Shown: in pieces, positions 1 to 7,701 of the stretch
Position numbering within the stretch: the first letter of the stretch is position 1
Layout: every line of letters begins with the position of its first letter
NCBI GenBank assembly: GCA_023392125.1
Contig: JAEVZS010000015.1
Span: forward strand, 58,808 to 122,807
Length of the DNA stretch: 64,000 nucleotides
Direction of reading: 5' to 3'
Source of the DNA: Bacteroidota bacterium
GTDB lineage: Bacteria; Bacteroidota; Bacteroidia; Cytophagales; Cytophagaceae
Program-made: the position numbers and the translations under genes
Notes under the pieces: generated by a model
Databases searched by the model: none
What the model saw: the letters and a program-made list of their open reading frames with translations, nothing else
What the model was told of the DNA's origin: nothing

Positions 1-345
1 CAGAAAGTAGGGGCTTCCTTTATTCGTGGCAACGATATTCACCGGAACAGGCGATATGTGCAGGTCTATCTCGGAAGCAATTATGCGGCCCTCACGATTA
101 GCAAAGTTGAGCTATATACGAGCGTTGGTTATACATTTACTGCAAAAGAGTTGAAGAAAGCAGATAACCTTACTGCCAGCCTTGCGCTGAATAAAGCTGC
201 TTTGATTGCAGATATTGAGGTAGATGAGGCTATTTTCAATGAGCTTTCTTTTGGAGCGATGGTCGTAGTTTCTCTGCAAATGGACGGAGAAGCGTATCAG
301 GTTTTGATTAATGGCAATCAGGAAGTCCGTCTGGAAAAATACTGA
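1..345 (+). CDS. C-terminal end of an unknown protein (5' truncated)
   Basis: The reading frame is open from the first base of the window to a TAA at 343-345, giving 114 visible residues. A GTG at 58 could be read as a start, but the frame continues upstream of it without a stop, so the gene most likely begins outside the window. The visible part is a mixed alpha/beta-looking chain with alternating hydrophobic residues and no Cys. I see no membrane segment, no secretion tail and no motif I recognise. Nothing links it to the kinase that follows 383 bp later. Function unknown. Confidence 0.6.
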   Translation, partial: QKVGASFIRGNDIHRNRRYVQVYLGSNYAALTISKVELYTSVGYTFTAKELKKADNLTASLALNKAALIADIEVDEAIFNELSFGAMVVVSLQMDGEAYQVLINGNQEVRLEKY

Positions 346-728
346 TTTTTTTAATGTAATATTTTCCTGATTGGTTTTATGGTTTTGGCGGTTATATAGG
401 TGTCTGTTGCTAGTGCCTTGCCGGTCTGTCCGGTTGTTGGCTTTGATTATGATGAATGTATGATCTGGTCGGACCGCGATATCCGGCCGGGATTCCTGCC
501 TGCATATTTTTTTATCAATGATTTCTTATGTAACTTTACATAGTTGCGTTTGATCTTTTTGTTGATGGATTGTTTGAAATATACCGGTTAGATCTCCTGC
601 TGAAAACAGATTAACCTCTTTTGCCGGTATGCAACGGAAAAGCCAAGGGTTTAAGAAAATCAACAAATTCAATGTGGAAATGACTTGAGTGGTTAAGGCT
701 GATCGAGGTTGGATTGAAACTGCCGTAA
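346..728. other. Intergenic region, no gene recognised
   Basis: These 383 bp separate the unknown gene from the histidine kinase. I see no hairpin with a T-run, no clear TAnnTTTG promoter element and no small open frame with a signal peptide or recognisable motif. A promoter for the kinase/regulator pair must lie here but I cannot place it. Confidence 0.4.
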
Positions 729-1802
729 ATGAAACAGACGAATTACTATGTTTTTGATCACCTTTTAGAAGGTGTGCAGGTTATTAATGATCAGTGGCAA
801 TATGTCTATGTAAATAAGGCAGTCGTGATCCAGGCAAAAACAACTGTAGAAAGTTTATTGGGCAGGACGATGATGGAACAGTTTCCGGGTATTGAGAATA
901 CCGAGATGTTTCAACAGCTGGAGGCGTGCATGTCAGATCGTATTCCGCGGCAGATAGTAAATGAGTTTATATTTCCGGATGGCAGCAAAGGCTGGTTTGA
1001 GCTGAGCATTCAACCGGTATCTGAGGGAGTGATGGTCATTTCGTTTGATATAAGCGAGCTTAAGAATACCCAGGTCGAACTGCGGGAGAAGCTGGCCGAA
1101 CGCACGGAAATGCTGGTACAGATTGAGCGTCAGAAGCAGCAGCTTGAGGAATTTTGTCATATCATTTCCCATAATCTGAGAGCCCCTCTTGCCAACTTAC
1201 TGCTTCTGAGTGATATGGTTCATAGCTCGTCGGATCTGGATGAAAAAATCGTATTGATTGAAAAGCAAAAGCCGGTAATAGACTTTCTGCATGATATTTT
1301 TGAAGAACTGGTTGATGCCACGCAGATCAAGCTTAACTACCAGATTAAGCGGGAGTTTGTTGATCTTGAGCAATGTCTTTCAAAATCATTGAAATTATTG
1401 CAGGGAGAAATTCTTTCATCAAATGCGGAAATCCTTTTTGATTTTTCAGCCGTACCATCTGTGTACTTCTCACGAATCTACCTTGAAAGTATTGTTTTTA
1501 ATCTGCTGAGCAATGCCTTGAAATACCGGTCTCCTGTACGTTGTCCCCGCATAGAGCTCCGGTCTTTTTATCACGATGGATGGGTTTGTGTCGAAATCAC
1601 GGATAACGGGCTGGGTATTGATCTGAAGCGATATGGGGATAAATTATTTAAATTGAGAAAAACTTTTCATGATCATCCCAATGCCAAAGGTCTGGGATTG
1701 TTTATGAGCAAAACACAGATTGAAGCTCTGGGCGGAATGATTGAAGTGCAGAGCGAGCCCGGAAAAGGAAGTACATTTGTAGCAAGATTATATAAAAAGT
1801 AA
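729..1802 (+). CDS. PAS-domain sensor histidine kinase
   Basis: Cytoplasmic two-component kinase of 357 residues. An N-terminal PAS-like domain (about 5-110) would sense the signal; a coiled-coil stretch (about 110-142) leads into the dimerisation/phosphoacceptor helix with the H-box around H148 (SHNLRAPL). The ATP-binding domain shows an N-box (NLLSNALKY, 258-266), a G1 box (DNGLGID, 292-298) and a G2 box (KGLGLF, 320-325). No transmembrane segment is visible, so it probably senses an internal signal. The HNLRAP form of the H-box is common in Bacteroidota kinases. The CheY-like regulator starts 6 bp after its stop, so the two are co-transcribed and probably cognate. The PAS ligand cannot be read from the sequence. 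Confidence 0.9.
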   Translation: MKQTNYYVFDHLLEGVQVINDQWQYVYVNKAVVIQAKTTVESLLGRTMMEQFPGIENTEMFQQLEACMSDRIPRQIVNEFIFPDGSKGWFELSIQPVSEGVMVISFDISELKNTQVELREKLAERTEMLVQIERQKQQLEEFCHIISHNLRAPLANLLLLSDMVHSSSDLDEKIVLIEKQKPVIDFLHDIFEELVDATQIKLNYQIKREFVDLEQCLSKSLKLLQGEILSSNAEILFDFSAVPSVYFSRIYLESIVFNLLSNALKYRSPVRCPRIELRSFYHDGWVCVEITDNGLGIDLKRYGDKLFKLRKTFHDHPNAKGLGLFMSKTQIEALGGMIEVQSEPGKGSTFVARLYKK

Positions 1803-1808
1803 TACGAT

Positions 1809-2213
1809 ATGCCCAAAATCAATACGCTGTATCTGGTCGATGATGATGATATTTTTCAGTTCTTAACCAGGAGAATTATAGAGGAAACGAGGCTGGTCGG
1901 AGAAATTAAAGTATTCTCAAACGGTTTAAGAGCGCTGGAATTTTTAAAATCAGTTCAGGATACTCCAGAAGCTCTGCCGGAAATTATTCTGCTGGATTTG
2001 TCCATGCCGGTTATGGATGGCTGGGATTTTCTGGAAGAGTACATAATGCTTCGGCCTTTTCTGGGGAAAAAAATCAATATCTATGTCGTCTCTTCGTCTA
2101 TAACGCCTTCGGATATTCAGCGTGCCCAGTCCATAAGCGAGGTTACGGATTATATAATCAAGCCGGTTACAATAGAGAAGTTTGCCGAAATAGTCCGGAG
2201 TCTGGTTGCCTGA
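1809..2213 (+). CDS. Single-domain response regulator (CheY-like)
   Basis: A stand-alone receiver domain of 134 residues with no output domain. Acidic pocket D11-D13, phosphoacceptor D63 (LLDLSMPVMDGW), the conserved Ser/Thr region S95-S97 and switch lysine K118 (IIKPV) are all present. It lies 6 bp downstream of the PAS kinase and is its likely partner. With no DNA-binding domain it probably acts by protein-protein contact or as a phosphorelay intermediate. The regulator of the same small family at 44722-45168 shares the SSS and TKPV/IKPV patterns. The GH9 cellulase downstream has its own promoter overlapping the end of this gene, so control of the cellulase by this pair is only suggested by position. 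Confidence 0.9.
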   Translation: MPKINTLYLVDDDDIFQFLTRRIIEETRLVGEIKVFSNGLRALEFLKSVQDTPEALPEIILLDLSMPVMDGWDFLEEYIMLRPFLGKKINIYVVSSSITPSDIQRAQSISEVTDYIIKPVTIEKFAEIVRSLVA

Positions 2214-2237
2214 GGAGGCTAAAAGCTTTTATATTTG
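2205..2237 (+). promoter_or_regulatory. Predicted Bacteroidota promoter of the GH9 cellulase
   Basis: GTTG at 2205-2208 and TATATTTG at 2230-2237 are separated by 21 bp. This fits the Bacteroidota consensus (-33 TTTG, -7 TAnnTTTG), with a perfect -7 element. The start site would be near 2243, giving a leader of about 36 nt before the ATG at 2280. The -33 element lies inside the last codons of the response regulator. Confidence 0.6.
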
Positions 2238-2279
2238 CAGGAATAATCAAAGACCCGGAAAACAGGGGATAATCTTGGT

Positions 2280-4973
2280 ATGAAAAAAATTAGTTGGCTT
2301 TTAGGAATATTATTTGTCGGGATAGCGGCTCAGGCACAGATTCGCCTGAATCAGCTTGGATTTTTGCCGGGCACATCCAAGCAGGCAGTTGTTCTTGCTT
2401 CCCTTGGGGGCTCTGTGTTTGATATTATTGACGAAGAAGATAATGTCGTTTTTACAGGAAGTCTCAAACCGGCTGCAACGTGGGAGCATAGCCGGGAGTC
2501 TGTACGTATTGCTGATTTTTCAGACCTTAGAGACCTTGGCACCTACTATGTTCGGGTAGGATCTGTAAAATCCAATTCTTTTGAAATAGGCTATAGTGTG
2601 TATGAGGATGTTTTTAAAGCATCCTTAAAGTACTTTTACCTCAGCAGGGCTTCTATTGATCTGGAACCGGAATATGCGGGTATTTATGCCCGTAAGGGTG
2701 GGCATCCGGATACGCTTATTTATAATTATATCAGTAAAGAGAAAACAAGTCCGTCTCCCAAAGGCTGGTATGATGCAGGTGATTATAATAAATATATGGT
2801 ACCATCAGGCATAAGTACTTATACATTAATGTCGCTTTATGAGCACTTCCCTGAATATATACGAACGGTTAATCTTATTATTCCTGAATCAGGCAATTCT
2901 ACTCCGGATCTTCTGGATGAGGTCTTCTGGAATTTGAGCTGGATGCTGACGATGCAGGATCCGGCAGACGGTGGGGTATATCACAAGTTGTCCAATGAAA
3001 AGTTTGATGGATTTATCATGCCGGAGGAAGCTACGACAACAAGATATGTTACTCAGAAATCATCTCCTGCTACACAACATTTTGTGGCGACTATGGCGGC
3101 CGCATCAAGAGTTTTCAAAGATTTTCAGGAGGATTATCCAAAGTATGATTCCATATTTATGGCTGCTGCACTGAAAGCATACCAAAGTCAATATTTTTCG
3201 GGCAACTATTTTTCCGGCAATCCCGGATATATGGAAACAGGGGAATATTGTTGTTCCCGGGACGCGAAGGAATGGGCCGAAACAGAATTATATATTGCCA
3301 GCAGAGGAAAGAGTGGAAAGTTGAATATGCCTTATGGAGGCTATCCTCACTGGTATGAATCAGTGGGGCCTTTAATATTACCAACCTTGGTCGCCAATGT
3401 GGATCTGTTGTCCGAAAAGCAACAAAATGATCTTACAAGTACGTTTGATAGGACAGCAAGTGCTATGTATCAGAGTTATATTAACTCGGCCTATAAAGTA
3501 GTAATGGGTATGTCTTCCAGTGCTGATTTCGTTTGGGGTAGTAATGGTAACGCTGCCAATCAGGCTTATATGCTTTTAGTTGCATTTAAATACTCCGGCA
3601 ATATGAAATACCTGGAAGCTGCCTTAAGTAATATAGATTATCTGCTTGGAAAAAATCCTACGGAGTATTCTTTTATAACAGGATTTGGACACAAATCTCC
3701 CATGCATCCTCATCACAGAGTGTCAGAGGCTGATGGGATACCAGATCCCATTCCCGGAATGCTGGTGGGAGGTCCTGGAGGTCCTTCAGTGAGTGGATGT
3801 ACTTTTGCATGGTATAGCGATCTGGTATGTAACTATGCGGGTAATGAAGTGGCTATTAACTGGAATGCCCCCCTTGCTTTTAGTCTGGGTGCGATTAATG
3901 CCATCATAAGTGGCTTGCCTGCTCCGTTTATATTAGCTCATCCCAAAACAAAATCTTTTAATCCCGGTGAGCAATATGAAATGCGCGTTCATGCTATGTC
4001 AAACAATGATGATATGCATTTCCAATGGTATAAAGATGGAGTGTTGCTGTCTGGTCAGACCGCTGATCGGTTAGTATTTGAGGGTTTGCAATCGGTGGAT
4101 GAGGGAGCGTATCAGGTAAGAATATATAACACTTATGGAAGTGTTTGGAGTAATACAGCTTACTTGATGCGGTATAAAGAGAATTCAGACTTCATTAATC
4201 CAGTCAATATACCTGGAATTGTTGAGGCAGAGAATTATAGCGGATATTCAAATGCCACACAAGGAAATCAGGGTGGTGCATATAGGACTGATGATATGGA
4301 TATTTATGTTACGGATGACACTTTGGGTATTTTCCATGTAATGTATTCCGGAGAAACAACCCGATACAAAGTGAATGTATTAAGAGAAGGGATGTATAGA
4401 GTAAACTTTCGTTTAAGCCGTGGAGATAAATGGGGTGGGAATATTAATGCTACTTTATCTAACTTCGGTGAGTCAAAGTATTCCAATGCATTTATCTTTG
4501 AATCCGATTATCCATCAGATTGGATAAATGTAAAGGGAAATAATGATATTAAATTGGCTCAGGGGGTATATGATTTGAGTATTTCCAGTTCGGATTTGAT
4601 GGTAAATTACATTGAATTTATCGGCCTATGGGAAGACTGTGCAGGAGTGACCGGTGGCTTGCATGAGCAGGATGAGTGCGGTGTATGCTTGTTGCCGGAT
4701 GATCCGGATTATAATCGTTGCATCATTACCTCATTAGCTAAAAATGAGTATGGCTCTGCTCGTATATACCCTGTTCCGGCCTCGGATATTCTGTATGTAG
4801 ATAAGAATGGAGGTGAACGCTTTGAAATCTGGAACAGCATGGGCCAGAAAGTACTGCATAATACGCTGAATGCTGATCACCGTATTGATATTTCCGGATT
4901 GAGCCCCGGGAGCTACCGGATACGCCTGATTGGGCGTGACCAGGTAGAAGTTTTTCCGTTTATCAAAAAGTAG
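2280..4973 (+). CDS. Secreted GH9 cellulase (endoglucanase) with Ig, CBM6-like and T9SS sorting domains
   Basis: Predicted secreted beta-1,4-glucanase of 897 residues. Order of parts: signal peptide (1-20, ending AQAQ); N-terminal cellulase Ig-like domain (about 21-105); GH9 (alpha/alpha)6 catalytic domain (about 108-550) with the DAGD motif containing D165 and D168 (GWYDAGDYNKY), the substrate-binding PHHR motif (H478, H479, R480) and the catalytic acid E523 (NEVAINWNAPL); an Ig-like domain (about 553-640); a CBM6-like carbohydrate-binding domain (about 644-785, starting IVEAENY); a short Cys-rich DCAG...DECGVC spacer; and a type A T9SS sorting domain (about 820-897). All signature catalytic residues of GH9 are intact. 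Type A cargo is moved across the outer membrane by the T9SS and attached to the surface or released. It has its own promoter. Whether it cuts internally or from chain ends cannot be told. Confidence 0.93.
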   Translation: MKKISWLLGILFVGIAAQAQIRLNQLGFLPGTSKQAVVLASLGGSVFDIIDEEDNVVFTGSLKPAATWEHSRESVRIADFSDLRDLGTYYVRVGSVKSNSFEIGYSVYEDVFKASLKYFYLSRASIDLEPEYAGIYARKGGHPDTLIYNYISKEKTSPSPKGWYDAGDYNKYMVPSGISTYTLMSLYEHFPEYIRTVNLIIPESGNSTPDLLDEVFWNLSWMLTMQDPADGGVYHKLSNEKFDGFIMPEEATTTRYVTQKSSPATQHFVATMAAASRVFKDFQEDYPKYDSIFMAAALKAYQSQYFSGNYFSGNPGYMETGEYCCSRDAKEWAETELYIASRGKSGKLNMPYGGYPHWYESVGPLILPTLVANVDLLSEKQQNDLTSTFDRTASAMYQSYINSAYKVVMGMSSSADFVWGSNGNAANQAYMLLVAFKYSGNMKYLEAALSNIDYLLGKNPTEYSFITGFGHKSPMHPHHRVSEADGIPDPIPGMLVGGPGGPSVSGCTFAWYSDLVCNYAGNEVAINWNAPLAFSLGAINAIISGLPAPFILAHPKTKSFNPGEQYEMRVHAMSNNDDMHFQWYKDGVLLSGQTADRLVFEGLQSVDEGAYQVRIYNTYGSVWSNTAYLMRYKENSDFINPVNIPGIVEAENYSGYSNATQGNQGGAYRTDDMDIYVTDDTLGIFHVMYSGETTRYKVNVLREGMYRVNFRLSRGDKWGGNINATLSNFGESKYSNAFIFESDYPSDWINVKGNNDIKLAQGVYDLSISSSDLMVNYIEFIGLWEDCAGVTGGLHEQDECGVCLLPDDPDYNRCIITSLAKNEYGSARIYPVPASDILYVDKNGGERFEIWNSMGQKVLHNTLNADHRIDISGLSPGSYRIRLIGRDQVEVFPFIKK

Positions 4974-5020
4974 AAAATTTATATAACATGATTATAAGAT
5001 GATCCGTAAGGCTGGTTGTC

Positions 5021-5995
5021 TTATGGATGTAAGCCTTCCGTTCTTTTGCCCAGCTTGCCGGCAATGATGCCAATAAGCAGTATCTGAATCGCATGAAACA
5101 GCATCAGTGGAAGCAGTATGATGCCTGTTGCGGTCATATTGCCAAAGAGCACGGTGGAAAATACGGTGCCATGCACCAGCGATTTTTTAGTACCGCAAAA
5201 CTGTGCAGTGATTTTATCCTCGGTATTGAAACGCAACAGGCCGGAGATGTATCCGATGAGACCGTACACCAGGAAAAACAGGGAGATTACTATTGCCACA
5301 ATAATTAATAAATCTTCGAATCCTACCGTACTGAAAACCCTGTTATCAAAAGATTCCACGAAACTTTTGTATATAATCAGCAGGATCACTGACTTGTCAA
5401 AAGTACTTAGCGTTGAGCTGTGTTTTTGTGCAAATGCTCCCCAGTATTTCTGAAGCGCAAAACCAAGTGCAACCGGTACAATGATTTCAGTGACCAGCTT
5501 CAGGTAAATATGTCCGAAATCAAAATCACCAGCCTGTGAACCTGAAACAAATATGCCCATCCAGAGTGGCGTAACGAGTATGCCGATTATACCGGAAAGA
5601 CTGGCATTGAATATGGAAGCCGGTATATTACCTTTTGCTATAGAAACCATAACTACGGAGGATGAAACAGTAGAAGGCAAAGCGGCCAGAAAGAATACTC
5701 CGAGCCAGAGCAGTTTTTGTTGTTCGGTCTGCATCCACGGATAGAAGCAGATTATAATCAGTGGAAATAGAATAAACGTACTTGTCTGAATAAGAAGATG
5801 CAGCTGCCAGTTACGCAGCCCGCTTTTTATTTTATCCGGGCTTAGCTTTAAACCATAAAAAAAGAATATCAGAGAGACACCTATGCTACATATAATATCG
5901 ATAGGAACAGGGCTGCCGGGGGCTGCTGCCTGAGGAAAGAAATAGGCTATAACTACTACGATGGCTATGGCCGGTACTATTTTATCAATTTTCAT
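5021..5995 (-). CDS. SBF-like (bile acid:sodium symporter family, YfeH type) transporter
   Basis: Inner-membrane protein of 324 residues with nine or ten hydrophobic segments. It has the family's central LPSTVSSSVVM motif (about 106-116) and the late FCGTKKSLVHG motif (about 268-278), both typical of the SBF-like/YfeH branch of the BASS superfamily. These proteins are thought to couple uptake of organic anions to sodium, but the substrate of this branch is not established. It converges on the cellulase with a 47 bp gap, and its start lies 127 bp downstream of the monooxygenase stop on the same strand, so it could be read from that gene's promoter or its own. Start at the first ATG, immediately before the first membrane segment. 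Confidence 0.82.
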   Translation of the reverse strand: MKIDKIVPAIAIVVVIAYFFPQAAAPGSPVPIDIICSIGVSLIFFFYGLKLSPDKIKSGLRNWQLHLLIQTSTFILFPLIIICFYPWMQTEQQKLLWLGVFFLAALPSTVSSSVVMVSIAKGNIPASIFNASLSGIIGILVTPLWMGIFVSGSQAGDFDFGHIYLKLVTEIIVPVALGFALQKYWGAFAQKHSSTLSTFDKSVILLIIYKSFVESFDNRVFSTVGFEDLLIIVAIVISLFFLVYGLIGYISGLLRFNTEDKITAQFCGTKKSLVHGTVFSTVLFGNMTATGIILLPLMLFHAIQILLIGIIAGKLGKRTEGLHP

Positions 5996-6122
5996 GTAAA
6001 TACAGATAGGTTATCGGGACGGAAACAGAAATATACGGACTACTTTCCACAACATACGCATCAAGCTAAAATGATTGCCTCTGTCAGGAAGTACAGGAGG
6101 TAAAAGCGAAGTAGCTGGTTGC

Positions 6123-7283
6123 TTAATTGAAGTCAATCTCATTGAGGAACCGCACCTGAGTCTGATACAGCCATGCCGGGCTTATCCGCATGCCAAAGTT
6201 TCTTGCCCGGATGAGCAGCGGGCTGTCCAGTTGTGCTATCCGGCCAATAAGCCGGGATTGCTTTATAACTTTTTGTGTCCTTTTGAGGCGTTTTTGTTCA
6301 AAATTTCTGAAGGCTGCCGGCACTTCCAGAGTTTTGTGCAATTCGTCGGCAAGCAGCACGGCATCTTCAATGGCCTGACAGGCTCCCTGTCCCATATTGG
6401 GTGTGGTGGCATGTGCTGCATCGCCAATCAGTAAAATATTGTGTGAGGCATAATTTTTTAGCGGAACCAGATCGTATATGTCATTTTGAATGAGGTCTGA
6501 TTCCCGGGCTTGGGCGATACTATCCGTGACCGGTGCATGATATCCGGAAAAATGCCTGAGAAGATCATTGATTGTATAGTGGCGATATGGGTTATACTCC
6601 GGAGTCGGGCTGTTGATACAGGCAAACCAGTAAAGACGGTTGCCGGTAAGCGGGAAAATACCGAATCTCCCTTTGCTTCCCCATGTTTCTGATGACAGAG
6701 GCGGTATTGCAGAAGAGGGGAGATTTACCACAGCCCGCCAGCAGGCATATCCGGCAAATCGTATGCCTGAGTCCGGAAAGAGCTGCTTTCTGACAGGAGA
6801 ATGAATCCCTTCCGCGGCAATCAGATATCGGGCTTTATGGGTGCTGCCGTCTTCAAATTCAATAAGAACATCATGATAGCTTTGTCTGATATTTTTCAGC
6901 CGTTTGCCGGTATGCAGATTTTCCGGTTTTAATCTGGACACAAGGACATTATGTAAATCGGCTCTGTGCAGGGTTATATTGTTCAGACGCTGGTTATTCC
7001 GGTCTGGCAGAACCTCGTTACGGCTCAGGCAATTGCCCTGTTCGTCCAGTATGGCAAATCGAGTCAGAGGAAAGCCAATTTCACGAATGCTGTCCAGCAT
7101 ATTTATATGCTCGAGTGCAAGCAGGGCATTGGGCGCCAGTCCGATACCTGCACCGACTGCCGAAAATTGAGGAGCTGCCTCAAAAACAGGGACGGTAATG
7201 CCTTTGCCTGCCAGAGCAATAGCTGTAGTAAGGCCACAAATACCTCCGCCGATGATTGCCAGTTCACTCTCTGTATGTTGCAT
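6123..7283 (-). CDS. FAD-dependent aromatic-type monooxygenase (PHBH/UbiH fold)
   Basis: Class A flavoprotein monooxygenase of 386 residues; such enzymes use NAD(P)H and O2 to hydroxylate a small organic, often aromatic, substrate. The dinucleotide-binding GGGICG motif is at 12-17 with E35 at the end of the second strand to bind the ribose. The NAD(P)H-related motif (AAEGIHSPVR, 156-165) and the second FAD motif (LIGDAAHATTP, 285-295, with G287-D288) are both intact. R108 matches the conserved Arg that follows the substrate loop. No signal peptide is visible, so it is cytoplasmic. Close relatives include salicylate hydroxylase-like and zeaxanthin epoxidase-like proteins; the substrate is unknown. 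It is divergent from the secreted protein at 7702. Confidence 0.85.
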   Translation of the reverse strand: MQHTESELAIIGGGICGLTTAIALAGKGITVPVFEAAPQFSAVGAGIGLAPNALLALEHINMLDSIREIGFPLTRFAILDEQGNCLSRNEVLPDRNNQRLNNITLHRADLHNVLVSRLKPENLHTGKRLKNIRQSYHDVLIEFEDGSTHKARYLIAAEGIHSPVRKQLFPDSGIRFAGYACWRAVVNLPSSAIPPLSSETWGSKGRFGIFPLTGNRLYWFACINSPTPEYNPYRHYTINDLLRHFSGYHAPVTDSIAQARESDLIQNDIYDLVPLKNYASHNILLIGDAAHATTPNMGQGACQAIEDAVLLADELHKTLEVPAAFRNFEQKRLKRTQKVIKQSRLIGRIAQLDSPLLIRARNFGMRISPAWLYQTQVRFLNEIDFN

Positions 7284-7701
7284 GGTTTGTTTCTGGTCTG
7301 TTATGATTGTCAGGAATCAGATATTTATTTAATATACCTGTTCGTCGGGTAATTAACGATGGATCTGAGCATATTTTTACTATAAAACCCTTTCAATAAG
7401 GGTTTTTGGATGCAAATAGTTTCCTTCGTTTTTCTATTGTGTTTAAAAACAGTATGTTTATCCGGTATTCCGGTTTTATAAAGATCAGGTTTTAGAGAAG
7501 GCTGATAATATGGATGCAGCATTCCTGATAATTAAAGAAGCCAGGGATGTTTTTTTGATCGTCAGCTTAGTATTTTTTGTAATGTGCTTGTTACTGATAA
7601 TAGGAGCTTGTGCTACTATAAATTACAATAAAGAAATACTTCCATAACCTCCAGGTTATATACACAGGAGATATTTGCATCGAACAAAAACCATATTGTC
7701 G
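7284..7701. other. Divergent intergenic region with an orphan hairpin
   Basis: These 418 bp lie between two divergent genes and should hold both promoters, though I find no clean TTTG/TAnnTTTG pair. A perfect 9-bp stem with a 5-nt loop is at 7384-7406 (AAAACCCTT / AAGGGTTTT), followed by a short T-run on the plus strand. It looks like a small terminator but no gene ends here. A palindrome at 7644-7659 is listed separately. A 65-codon minus-strand frame at 7325-7522 has no coding character. Confidence 0.45.
7644..7659. promoter_or_regulatory. Palindrome upstream of the choice-of-anchor protein gene (possible operator)
   Basis: ATAACCT-CC-AGGTTAT is a perfect inverted repeat with 7-bp arms and a 2-bp centre, ending 42 bp before the ATG at 7702. 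Its size and position fit an operator for a dimeric regulator, or a short leader hairpin. No regulator is evident nearby. Confidence 0.35.

Noticed and set aside
360..560. Minus-strand translation with a serpin-end-like stretch (RPDHTFIIIKANN)
   Set aside because: The resemblance is short, an in-frame stop lies close upstream, and the rest of the frame shows no coding character.
7325..7522. 65-codon minus-strand frame between divergent genes
   Set aside because: No signal peptide, no recognisable motif, interrupted by a hairpin; probably chance.
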